This document shows positions 36,586-44,209 of a stretch of 64,000 nucleotides of DNA, one piece after another. The DNA lies in assembly GCF_010894435.1 (NCBI RefSeq), contig NZ_JAAIXZ010000001.1:774322-838321 (forward strand), read 5' to 3'. The DNA is from Pyxidicoccus trucidator. GTDB taxonomy: Bacteria; Myxococcota; Myxococcia; Myxococcales; Myxococcaceae. The first letter of the stretch is position 1. Every line of letters begins with the position of its first letter. The notes below the pieces were generated by a model. The model saw only the letters and a program-made list of their open reading frames with translations, was not told the DNA's origin and made no database searches. A program made the translations under genes and the position numbers.

Positions 36586-38487
36586 TCAGTCCCCGAAGTT
36601 GCTCTCCGCCCACCGCTGCGTCTCGAAGCCGTGCGAGCGGAACAGCGCCCACGCCGGGCCCAGCGCCAACAGGATGAAGGCCAGGCAGAACCAGCTCCCG
36701 TTGGGCGAGTCGTGGGTGAGCTTCACGTTGAACGCGCGCGGGCGGCCATTCCCCTGCTCGAAGGACGCCGTGGTGCGCAGCACGTACTTGCCCGGCGGCA
36801 GCGGGGACAGCTTCGCGCTGCCAGAGCGGGAGCCCTCGCTCCAAGAGCCGTCGCTGTCGCTCCCGCTGTAGTAGCCCAGCTCCTCGCTGAACCCCACCAC
36901 CTCGCCCGTGTCCTGGTTCACCAGGTCGCCCTGGATGCCCAGCCAGTCGTTTTCGAGCCCGGAGGCTGAAATCTCCACCTCCATGTTGCCGCGCTTGGTC
37001 AGCTCGAAGGGCTCGCTGAAGTTCATGGCCGCCGGTGTGCCGGGCTGGGCGTCCGGGGGCACCACCACCGCGTGCTCCAGCACCACGCGGTTGTCCGCAC
37101 GCGCGGCGAAGAAGCCGGACATGACGAAGAGCCCCACCATCCAGATGAACATCCACACGAAGGTGGAGCGCAGCCCCGCCTGGTGCGGGTTGGGCTGGCT
37201 GGGGGCGATGCCGTGCGGCGCCGGCAGGGCCTCCTTCAGCTTGAAGGCCTCCTTCACCACGCCCGGCGCCAGGTACTCGCCGTGGGTGTACGACACCTCG
37301 TTGTCGGTGGCGTCCACATTCACCGAGTAGGGCGGCGCCACGTACTCCGAGGCCCGTGCCGTCTCGCCCGCCGTCACCTCCCAGTAGAACTCGCCCTGCA
37401 CCGCCTCCGTGACGGCGATGACCTCCTGGAAGGCCTTGTAGCGCCGGCTCTCGTAGTAGGCGCCCACATGCGGTGCCAGCGACACGTCACCGGCGGGCAG
37501 CGGCTTGAGGAACACCCAATGGCCGTTGGAGTGCATCAGCCACGTGAAACCCCGCGCCGCGTTGTAGAGGAGGTACTCCTCCCACGGGTAGCGCACGCCC
37601 TCCACGGTGCACGAGCGCACCAGGAAGCCGATGCAGATCCACTCCGTGTCCTCCAGCCGGCCCTTCGCTCCCAGGGGGATGAGGGGCGCGTCGGCGGGCT
37701 TGTCCAGCAGGCGCAGGAAGGACAGCTTCCCCTGGCTGACGTCCAGCAGCGCGCCGCAGTAGGGGCACGCCACGCGCAGGGACTTGTCCGGCGCGCGCAG
37801 CTCCAGCGGGCCGTTGCAGTGGGTGCAGCGCGCCTGCTTCAGCTCCACCTTGCGCGCGCGCGGGCGGAGCTGCCCGGCTGGAATGCCGAGCTGCTCCAGC
37901 TTCAGCGCCTCGCCGGTGAAGACCTCCGGGTCCTGCCCCCGGGTGCCGAAGTCCAGCGTGACGAAGGCGCCCTTGGTGCCGGTGGCGTCCACGTACCAGC
38001 CGTCCTGGGTGGGGTCCACGTCGCTGGGGAGCTGCCCTTCCGCGGACACCACGCGACCGTGGCCGCGCTCCTCGACAACCCAGGCGCGGTCCCTCAGGCG
38101 CAGCCGCTCGCCGGGGTGCAGGTCCTCCAGTGAGAGCCCCTCCTCGACGCCCGCGTCGAAGAGCAGGTGGAAGGCGCCCTCGGACTCGCTGATCCACCCG
38201 GTGCGCCCGTCGTCGAACTCGACGTACCACTCGTCCCACGGACCGGCGCCGTGGTCCTTCTGGAGGTGGCCGACGATGCGGTAGCCGGCCCTCGCGAAGC
38301 GCCCCTCAGCATGAAGCTGGAGCGGCGAGTCGGTGGGGACGATACGGCCAATCTTCCCGTGGGCCTCGAAGGTGGCACCGCTGCGCGCCACCACCGTCTG
38401 GCAGTGGGAGCACACCACCACCTGCGCCGAGCCGGCGGTGAACTCAATCGCCGCGCCACATGACGGACACTGCCCCTCCTGCGTCAC
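36586..38487 (-). CDS. DUF4178 protein with two zinc ribbons and two C-terminal membrane segments
   Basis: A 633-residue protein in two repeated halves. Zinc ribbon CPSC...CSHC (8-29) precedes the first DUF4178-like domain (about 60-200: YRIVGHLQKDHGAGPWDEWYV, then WISESEG). A second zinc ribbon CTHC...CPYC (about 222-245) precedes the second domain (about 275-400: WICIGFLVRSCTVEGV, WEEYLLYN, FTWLMHSNGHW). Two transmembrane segments (about 432-452 and 596-615) flank a beta-rich extracytoplasmic part. GTG start overlaps the SAM decarboxylase stop by 4 nt. DUF4178 is linked by neighbourhood to polyamine and SpeD-like genes; the biochemical role is not known to me. Confidence 0.85.
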   Translation of the reverse strand: MTQEGQCPSCGAAIEFTAGSAQVVVCSHCQTVVARSGATFEAHGKIGRIVPTDSPLQLHAEGRFARAGYRIVGHLQKDHGAGPWDEWYVEFDDGRTGWISESEGAFHLLFDAGVEEGLSLEDLHPGERLRLRDRAWVVEERGHGRVVSAEGQLPSDVDPTQDGWYVDATGTKGAFVTLDFGTRGQDPEVFTGEALKLEQLGIPAGQLRPRARKVELKQARCTHCNGPLELRAPDKSLRVACPYCGALLDVSQGKLSFLRLLDKPADAPLIPLGAKGRLEDTEWICIGFLVRSCTVEGVRYPWEEYLLYNAARGFTWLMHSNGHWVFLKPLPAGDVSLAPHVGAYYESRRYKAFQEVIAVTEAVQGEFYWEVTAGETARASEYVAPPYSVNVDATDNEVSYTHGEYLAPGVVKEAFKLKEALPAPHGIAPSQPNPHQAGLRSTFVWMFIWMVGLFVMSGFFAARADNRVVLEHAVVVPPDAQPGTPAAMNFSEPFELTKRGNMEVEISASGLENDWLGIQGDLVNQDTGEVVGFSEELGYYSGSDSDGSWSEGSRSGSAKLSPLPPGKYVLRTTASFEQGNGRPRAFNVKLTHDSPNGSWFCLAFILLALGPAWALFRSHGFETQRWAESNFGD

Positions 38488-38870
38488 GCCGTCACCCCCC
38501 GCTTCAGCTCACGCACGTGACAGGACGCCGCACCCAGGTGCCGCGCCAGCAGGGACTCGAAGTCCGGGCGCGCGCGGGTGCGGCAGCAGTAGACGTTGAG
38601 CGCGGCGAAGCCGTGCTCGGGAAACGTGTGGATGGTCAGATGGCTCTCCGCCAGGAGCGTCAGCCCGGTGATGCCCCCGGGCTCCGGGAACACGTGCCAC
38701 TGCGGCTGGCCCACCACCTTCAGCTCCAGCAAGACAATGAACTCCTCGAAGAGCGCGGCGAGCGACGCCGCGTCCTTGAGCCGCTCGGGCGTGCAGCCAC
38801 TCGCGTCAACCAGCCACTCCTGTCCGGTCGTCAGCGTCGGACTCCCTCCTGCGTGTGAGCTTCCTATCAC
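38484..38870 (-). CDS. speD: S-adenosylmethionine decarboxylase (SpeD/SpeH-type proenzyme)
   Basis: Removes the carboxyl group of SAM to give the aminopropyl donor of polyamine synthesis. The small prokaryotic class is evident: self-cleavage occurs between Glu75 and Ser76 in LLAESHLTIHTFPE, making the pyruvoyl from Ser76. The catalytic His81 (+5) and Cys96 (+20) keep the spacing of the Thermotoga enzyme. At about 128 residues it has the normal length. The start is uncertain: GTG at 38870 is used here; an ATG at 38897 lacks a Shine-Dalgarno sequence. It is the first gene of the operon and its stop overlaps the DUF4178 start (GTGA). Confidence 0.92.
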   Translation of the reverse strand: MIGSSHAGGSPTLTTGQEWLVDASGCTPERLKDAASLAALFEEFIVLLELKVVGQPQWHVFPEPGGITGLTLLAESHLTIHTFPEHGFAALNVYCCRTRARPDFESLLARHLGAASCHVRELKRGVTA

Positions 38871-38953
38871 AGCCCCCTCCCCGGGGGGCGACCCCATGAG
38901 CACCACCCGGGCAGGCACGGCCGGGCGGTTGGCGCGCGGAGTCACCTTCCCGG

Positions 38954-38959
38954 TACGCT
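38954..38959 (+). promoter_or_regulatory. TAnnnT hexamer upstream of the lipase-like gene
   Basis: TACGCT lies 10 nt before the ATG at 38970. A weak TTGGCG lies at 38929-38934, at 19-bp spacing. The region between this gene and divergent speD is only 99 bp, so both promoters must be packed here. No Shine-Dalgarno sequence precedes the ATG. Confidence 0.3.
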
Positions 38960-38969
38960 GCCGGGTGAG

Positions 38970-39974
38970 ATGACGCAGTCGCTGCCCGACGCTCCCCTTC
39001 CCCCGCCCCCCACTCCCACCCCGACGCCCGCGCCGGTCCGCGAGTCGAGCGCCATCGCCCGGCTGTCGCGGAGCCTGCGCGGCCTGCCGCCCGCGGAGCG
39101 CTGGTGGGGCCCCGGCTGTGGGGGCATGGCCGGCTGGCTCCAGCGGTCCGCCGGGGCGCTCCCCGCCGAGGACCTCACCCCGCGCTTCAAGGCGCTGCTG
39201 GCGCGCGTGCGCGAGGGCGAGCCGGTGCTGCCGGACGCGGCGAAGCGGCACCAGTACGTGCTGGTGCGCGGCATGCTGGGCGACGAGCTGCCCGGCTACC
39301 TGCTGGACAACGTGCAGCGGCTGGAGCAGCGGGGCCTGGAGGTGCGCGAGGCCTCGGTGGACACCGAAGGGCTGATGGCGGACAACGTGGCGGTGCTGCG
39401 CGAGGCGCTGCTGGACGCGGAGCACTTCGGCCGCTCGGTGGTGCTGGTGGGCCACAGCAAGGGCGGCGTGGAGTGCACGGCCACCCTGGCCCTGCACCCG
39501 GAGTTGCGCCGGGTGGTGCGCGCGGTGGTGACGCTGCAGGCACCCTACGGCGGCTCCTCCATCGCCCATGACCTGGCCACCGCGCCGGAGATGCGGCGGC
39601 TCATCGACTTCGCCTTCCCTCTGCTGTTCCATGGCGTGTCCCGGTCCGTGGAGGAGCTTTCCTATACAAGTCGGATGGAGTTCATCCGAAAGCACCCCTA
39701 TCCGGATGGGGTCCCCACCGTGTCCCTGGCCACCTCGCGCCTGTCGCGCCTGTCCAGCCTGTACCCCCTGGAGCGCTACCTCCACGACAGGTACGGCTAC
39801 GCGTCCGACGGCATGGTGACGGCCCTGGACGCGGAGGTGCCCGGCGCGGGCGTGGTCCGCCTGGACGACCTGGACCACGCGGACGCCGCGCTGCGCGCCC
39901 TGCCCGGCCTGGGCCGCTACCACCCCGGTGACCTCACCGAGGCCATGGTGGCCCTGGCGCTGGACGCCCGCTAG
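38970..39974 (+). CDS. Alpha/beta-hydrolase (lipase/esterase-like)
   Basis: A 334-residue protein without a signal peptide. The first about 25 residues are Pro/Thr-rich. The fold begins at HQYVLVRGMLGDELPGYL, and the nucleophile elbow is GHSKG in VVLVGHSKGGVE. A later DLDHADAAL supplies candidate His and Asp residues. It resembles triacylglycerol-lipase or PGAP1-type hydrolases acting on long-chain esters. It is divergent from the polyamine operon, which does not prove a link. It ends 1 bp from the stop of the convergent trigger-factor-like gene. Confidence 0.82.
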   Translation: MTQSLPDAPLPPPPTPTPTPAPVRESSAIARLSRSLRGLPPAERWWGPGCGGMAGWLQRSAGALPAEDLTPRFKALLARVREGEPVLPDAAKRHQYVLVRGMLGDELPGYLLDNVQRLEQRGLEVREASVDTEGLMADNVAVLREALLDAEHFGRSVVLVGHSKGGVECTATLALHPELRRVVRAVVTLQAPYGGSSIAHDLATAPEMRRLIDFAFPLLFHGVSRSVEELSYTSRMEFIRKHPYPDGVPTVSLATSRLSRLSSLYPLERYLHDRYGYASDGMVTALDAEVPGAGVVRLDDLDHADAALRALPGLGRYHPGDLTEAMVALALDAR

Positions 39975-39975
39975 C

Positions 39976-41067
39976 TCACGGCGCGGGCGGCGTCAGCTTC
40001 ACCTTCTTCATCACATGGTCGACGGTGGCCAGGTGCTGCGCCAGGTCGTACAGCCGCCGGGCGAGCGCCGGGTCCTCCTTCACTGACCTGCCCAGCTCCT
40101 GGCGGGACACACCGGAGAGGCTGGCCAGGTCATCAATCAGCGCGTCCGTGGCCTTGCGGTCCGGCTGCACGCCGTCGCGCGTGGCGATGGCCCTCAGCAC
40201 CAGGGCCAGCGTCAGCCGCCGCGCCGCGTCCGCGCGCGTGAGCGGGTCCGCCAGCCACCCCTCCAGCGCCTCCTGGAGTTCGTCCGGCTGGAGGCTCTTG
40301 CGGGCCAGGATGGGACGCTCGGCCTCCGCCCAGCGGCGGCGAATCTCCTCGTCCACCAAGGCCGAGGACAGCGACACCTGCGCGCGCTCCACCAGCGCGT
40401 CCATCACCCGCTCCTGGGTGAGGCGGTCCATCTCCTCGATGCGCTCGCGGGCCAGCTCATCGGACAGGTGGCGCATGACGTCCGTGAGCGTTCCCTTCCC
40501 CAGCTTCTTCAGCAGCTCGGGCGAGTCATCCGCCGGCAGTTGCAGCTCCCGCGCCGCCTTCACGTCCAGGAGGAAGCGCGCCGTCTGCCCGCGCAGTGCT
40601 TCCGCCGGGTAGGTGTCCGGCAGCTTCAGCTCGATGCCGAAGGACTGGCCCACCTTGGCGCCCTCGAGCGTCTCGAAGAAGCCCGGCAGCACCGGGTCCT
40701 GGGCCACGTACGTCCACCAGTTCTCCCGCGCGGAGAAGGGCAGCAGCCGGCCGTTGGCGAAGCCCAGCACGTCCAGCAGCACCTCGTCCCCGGCGCCCAC
40801 GTCCTCGCCCGGCTTGCGCTCGCGGCGCTCGGCGTGTTGGCGGCGCAGCGAGTCGAAGCGTTCGACCAGGTCCTGCTCCGTCAGCGGGGCCGGGGCCACC
40901 AGGGCCACCGTCAGCCCCTCCAATGAGGGAGCCTCCACCGTCGGCAGGTCCACCGGCTCGGTGCTGTCCAGAGAGAAGGCGGCGGGCATCCGCTTCATGA
41001 TGCCGAGCGCATGAAGCTCGGCCAGCGAACGCGCACCACCGCCTTTTGAATCGTCCTTCTTCGTCAT
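39976..41067 (-). CDS. Trigger-factor-like peptidyl-prolyl isomerase/chaperone
   Basis: A 363-residue protein with the FKBP and C-terminal domains of trigger factor but no recognisable ribosome-binding N-domain. An FKBP-like region (about 90-175) contains GDEVLLDVLGFANGRLLPF and PGFFETLEGAKVGQSFGIELKLPDTYP. The rest is helical (trigger-factor C-domain) with repeated charged helices. It is shorter than the canonical about 430 residues, so it is more likely a paralogue than the main trigger factor. ATG at 41067 is chosen; an ATG-less extension to 41100 adds little. Confidence 0.8.
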   Translation of the reverse strand: MTKKDDSKGGGARSLAELHALGIMKRMPAAFSLDSTEPVDLPTVEAPSLEGLTVALVAPAPLTEQDLVERFDSLRRQHAERRERKPGEDVGAGDEVLLDVLGFANGRLLPFSARENWWTYVAQDPVLPGFFETLEGAKVGQSFGIELKLPDTYPAEALRGQTARFLLDVKAARELQLPADDSPELLKKLGKGTLTDVMRHLSDELARERIEEMDRLTQERVMDALVERAQVSLSSALVDEEIRRRWAEAERPILARKSLQPDELQEALEGWLADPLTRADAARRLTLALVLRAIATRDGVQPDRKATDALIDDLASLSGVSRQELGRSVKEDPALARRLYDLAQHLATVDHVMKKVKLTPPAP

Positions 41068-41151
41068 GGTCTCTCGCTCCGGAAGCCTCGGATACCACAC
41101 CCGTCAGGGGGACCGAAGCTCCGGAGCGGCGAGCCGGAACGGCGGCGTCCT

Positions 41152-42111
41152 CTAGAAGAAGGAGCCGATGAAGCTGGACACCGTGGAGACGGCGGCGCCC
41201 ACCTGGCTGACCACCGGGATGTTGGTGGCGGCGGCGATGGAGCCCAGCGCGGTGATGCCGGCGGTGACCTTCTTGCCCGTGGAGGCGTTCGGGTCGGCGA
41301 TGGTGCTCACGGCCACGGCGGTGTCCGCCACGGCGATGGCCACGTTCAGGCCCGGGGCGAAGCGGCCGGCGGCGCGAGCCACCGCGGTGCCGCCACCGTG
41401 CAGGGCGGTGCGGGCGGCGTTGGCGCCCAGGCGGCCAGCGGCCTCCAGGCCCTCACCCGCGGCGCGGGCGGCCACGGCGCGAACCACCTGACGGGAGCCC
41501 CCCTCCACCGCCTCGCGGGCGGCGGTGGTGGCGACGCGGTTGGCCACGGCGCGAGCCGCGTCCGGCGCAGCCTGCGTGAAGGCGGTGCGAGCGGCGTTCG
41601 TCGCGGCGCGCAGGTTGCTGATGTTGCCGGCCGTCTCCAGGCCACCCTTCACCACGTTGAGGGCGGTGGAGGCGGCGCCGGCCACGGAGCCGAACGCCTT
41701 GTTGGCGGTGGCGCCGGAGGGGTTGCGGAAGAAGTCACGCGTGTCGCGGAAGGCCGTGTAGGCGGCGCCCGGCAGCTGAGCCGCGCTGGCCAGGGTGCCC
41801 ACGACGCCGGCGCCTCGCGAGGCGCGGGTGTTGACGCCCTCCACGGTGGCGCCGCCGGCGCGGCCCGGAATCTCCCAGGGGCCGAACCGCTGCGGGCCTG
41901 GAGCGCGGCGCACCTGCGTGGCGGCCACGCCGTCGGAGATGGACTTCGCCCCGTTGGCGACCTGGCTCACCTGGTTGTGGGCCTCCTCGAACCGGTCCGA
42001 CTGCGGCTGCCCGGCCGGACGGGCCTCCGCGCGAGGCGCGGGAGCCGGCGTGGGCGTGGGGCGCACGGTCGGGGTGGGGACAGGACGGGGCTCGTTACGG
42101 ATGGGCGCCAT
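41152..42111 (-). CDS. Protein with Pro-rich leader and Ala/Gly-rich hydrophobic C-terminus
   Basis: A 319-residue protein of unknown family. Residues 1-38 are Pro/Thr/Arg-rich and close in DRFEE (39-43), like the effector-type protein at 22982. A long Ala/Gly-rich helical middle follows. The last about 70 residues are small-residue-rich and hydrophobic (NVAIAVADTAVAVSTIA, AGITALGSIAAATNIPVV), compatible with a membrane-inserting hairpin or a glycine-zipper assembly. There is no signal peptide or enzymatic motif. The start is ATG at 42111 with GGAG 11 nt upstream. It precedes the trigger-factor-like gene by 84 bp. Confidence 0.75.
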   Translation of the reverse strand: MAPIRNEPRPVPTPTVRPTPTPAPAPRAEARPAGQPQSDRFEEAHNQVSQVANGAKSISDGVAATQVRRAPGPQRFGPWEIPGRAGGATVEGVNTRASRGAGVVGTLASAAQLPGAAYTAFRDTRDFFRNPSGATANKAFGSVAGAASTALNVVKGGLETAGNISNLRAATNAARTAFTQAAPDAARAVANRVATTAAREAVEGGSRQVVRAVAARAAGEGLEAAGRLGANAARTALHGGGTAVARAAGRFAPGLNVAIAVADTAVAVSTIADPNASTGKKVTAGITALGSIAAATNIPVVSQVGAAVSTVSSFIGSFF

Positions 42112-42275
42112 GGCGACTGACTCCAAAAGGGTCTTCGTGAAGCTCTGCGTGGATCATCGCGCTTTGTCGCCCCAAGTTGCGTCGCGACGGCGCTTTTGCG
42201 CCTTTTCTACCCCAAGTGCGTGTTGGCCGTCGACGAGGGCCCACGTAACCCCCTGGAATTCATCGGAGCCGGCGC

Positions 42276-42281
42276 TAAGGT
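42276..42281 (+). promoter_or_regulatory. TAnnnT hexamer upstream of the cyclophilin gene
   Basis: TAAGGT ends 9 nt before the ATG at 42291, without a Shine-Dalgarno sequence. It is the fifth such arrangement I see in this window. Confidence 0.3.
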
Positions 42282-42290
42282 GCGCACGCC

Positions 42291-43028
42291 ATGCGGACCC
42301 GAATCCTGACGACTGTCCTCCTCTGCCTCTCCCTCGCCGCCTGCAAGGACTCCGACAAGAAGGAGCCCACCGGCAGCGCCACCCCTCCCGCAGCCACGCC
42401 GGCCCAGCCCGCGCGGCCCTCCAGCCCCGCCGAGCAGGCCCCGCCCGCCGAGGCCGCCGCCTCCGGTGAGTGGTCGAAGAAGGTCCAGGCCGGCCAGGAG
42501 GTCTTCGCCACCCTCAGCACCAACCAGGGTGACATCGTCGTGCGCCTGTTCTCCAAGGACGCGCCGAAGACGGTGACCAACTTCGTGGGCCTGGCCACGG
42601 GCGAGAAGCCGTGGACGGACCCCAACTCCGGCCAGCGCGTGGAGGGCAAGTCGCTGTACCAGGGCGTCATCTTCCACCGCGTGATTCCGGGCTTCATGAT
42701 TCAGGGCGGAGACCCCACGGGCACCGGCCGCGGCGACCCGGGCTACCGCTTCGAGGACGAGTTCCAGAGCGGCCGCACCTTCAACAAGCCGGGCCTGCTG
42801 GCCATGGCCAACGCGGGCCGCAACACCAACGGCAGCCAGTTCTTCATCACCACGTCCATGCCGGACTACCTCAACAACCGGCACACCATCTTCGGTGAGG
42901 TGGTGAGCGGCTATGACGTGGTGGAGAAGATCTCCAACGTGGAGCGCGACCGGAGCGACAGGCCGCTGCAGCCGGTGGTCATCCAGAAGATTGCGATGAG
43001 CGACCAGGCTCCGTCGGGCAAGAAGTAA
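42291..43028 (+). CDS. Cyclophilin-type peptidyl-prolyl isomerase, lipoprotein
   Basis: Catalyses cis-trans isomerisation of prolyl bonds, here on the outside of the inner membrane or in the outer membrane. A 245-residue protein with lipoprotein signal SLAAC (Cys18), an Ala/Pro-rich linker (20-60), and a complete cyclophilin domain: FHRVIPGFMIQGGDPTGTG, MANAGRNTNGSQFFIT and HTIFGEVVSGYDVVEKI. Arg of FHRV and Phe of QFF are present. The stop overlaps the esterase start (TAATG), so it heads a coupled operon. Confidence 0.95.
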   Translation: MRTRILTTVLLCLSLAACKDSDKKEPTGSATPPAATPAQPARPSSPAEQAPPAEAAASGEWSKKVQAGQEVFATLSTNQGDIVVRLFSKDAPKTVTNFVGLATGEKPWTDPNSGQRVEGKSLYQGVIFHRVIPGFMIQGGDPTGTGRGDPGYRFEDEFQSGRTFNKPGLLAMANAGRNTNGSQFFITTSMPDYLNNRHTIFGEVVSGYDVVEKISNVERDRSDRPLQPVVIQKIAMSDQAPSGKK

Positions 43029-43777
43029 TGGGCGGCCGCACCGCGCGACGCCTCACCACCCGCCTGGGCGAGCTGGACTGCCAGGTGGTGGACGCGCTCC
43101 CCGAGGGCGCCACGCCCGAGCTGGTCGTGGTCCTCTGCCACGGCTTCGGCGCTCCGGCCACGGACCTGGTGCCGCTGGCGCCGGAGCTGATGTCCGTGGA
43201 GGAGTCGCTCGCCGGGCGCGTGCGCTTCGTGTTCCCCGGCGCCCCACTGACGCTGGAAGCGTGGGGCATGCCGAGCGGGCGTGCCTGGTTCCACCTGCCC
43301 GAGGCCATCATGCGCGGGCAGCTGCGCGACTGGGACTTGTTCGCCCGCGAGGTGCCGCCGGGGCTGCCGGCTGCGCGCCGGGGGCTGATGAGCGTGGTGG
43401 ACGCGGTGTCCGCGTCGATGAAGCTGCCCTACGGCCGCATCGTCCTGGGCGGCTTCAGCCAGGGCGGCATGGTGACGACGGACGTGGCGCTGCGGCTGGA
43501 GGAGGCACCCGCCGGCCTGTGCATCCTGTCCGGCACGCTCACCTCGGAGGCGGAGTGGCGGCAGAAGGCCCAGGCGCGCAAGGGACTGCCGGTGTTCCAG
43601 GGCCACGGCCGCCATGACGACGTGCTGCCCTTCTCCGCCGCCGAGCGCTTGCGCGACGTGCTGACGGAGTCCGGGCTGGCCGTGGACTTCCTCCCCTTCG
43701 ACGGGCCCCACACGATTGCCCCCGAGGAGCTGGAGCGCATGGCCGCGTTCCTGGCGGCGAGGCTGGGAGGGCGCTGA
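43028..43777 (+). CDS. Carboxylesterase/phospholipase-family hydrolase
   Basis: A 249-residue serine hydrolase of the YpfH/esterase 2 type. The nucleophile elbow is GGFSQGGM, with Asp in GRHDDVLPF and His in FDGPHTI. The N-terminal strand LVVVLCHGFGA provides the oxyanion loop. It acts in the cytosol on short-chain esters, possibly protein deacylation. It begins on the last base of the cyclophilin stop and ends 3 bp before the YjbQ gene, so the three genes form one coupled unit. Confidence 0.9.
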   Translation: MGGRTARRLTTRLGELDCQVVDALPEGATPELVVVLCHGFGAPATDLVPLAPELMSVEESLAGRVRFVFPGAPLTLEAWGMPSGRAWFHLPEAIMRGQLRDWDLFAREVPPGLPAARRGLMSVVDAVSASMKLPYGRIVLGGFSQGGMVTTDVALRLEEAPAGLCILSGTLTSEAEWRQKAQARKGLPVFQGHGRHDDVLPFSAAERLRDVLTESGLAVDFLPFDGPHTIAPEELERMAAFLAARLGGR

Positions 43778-43780
43778 GGC

Positions 43781-44194
43781 ATGTACCACGCGAAGGAGCT
43801 GACGGTGTCCACGCGGGGCCGCGGCTTCACCGACATCACCGGCGAGGTGCAGCGCGCGGTGACGGAGAGCGGCGCCCGGCAGGGGCTGTGCACCGTGTTC
43901 CTCCACCACACGAGCGCGTCCCTGCTGCTGTGTGAGAACGCGGACCCGGACGTGCGCAGGGACTTGGAGTCCTTCTTCTCGCGGCTGGTGAAGGACGGGG
44001 ACCCGCTCTTCGTCCACGACGCGGAGGGGCCGGATGACATGCCCGCGCACGTGCGCACGGTGCTCACGCAGAACTCGCTGAGCATCCCCGTGAAGGACGG
44101 CTCGGCGGACCTGGGCACGTGGCAGGGCGTCTACGTCTGGGAGCACCGCACGTCACACCACCGCCGCCGTGTCACGGTGTCGGTGGTGGGCTGA
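43781..44194 (+). CDS. YjbQ/UPF0047 family protein
   Basis: A 137-residue member of the highly conserved YjbQ family. The signature residues are all present: VFLHHTSASLLLCENADPD, the acidic HDAEGPDDMPAHVRT block, SLSIPVKDG and LGTWQGVYVWEHR. The family folds as a small beta barrel, and some members have been linked to thiamine phosphate synthesis; the usual role is unresolved. It starts 3 bp after the esterase and closes the operon. The convergent L,D-transpeptidase stop lies 15 bp away. Confidence 0.94.
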   Translation: MYHAKELTVSTRGRGFTDITGEVQRAVTESGARQGLCTVFLHHTSASLLLCENADPDVRRDLESFFSRLVKDGDPLFVHDAEGPDDMPAHVRTVLTQNSLSIPVKDGSADLGTWQGVYVWEHRTSHHRRRVTVSVVG

Positions 44195-44209
44195 GTTCCG
44201 CCGTCCCCG

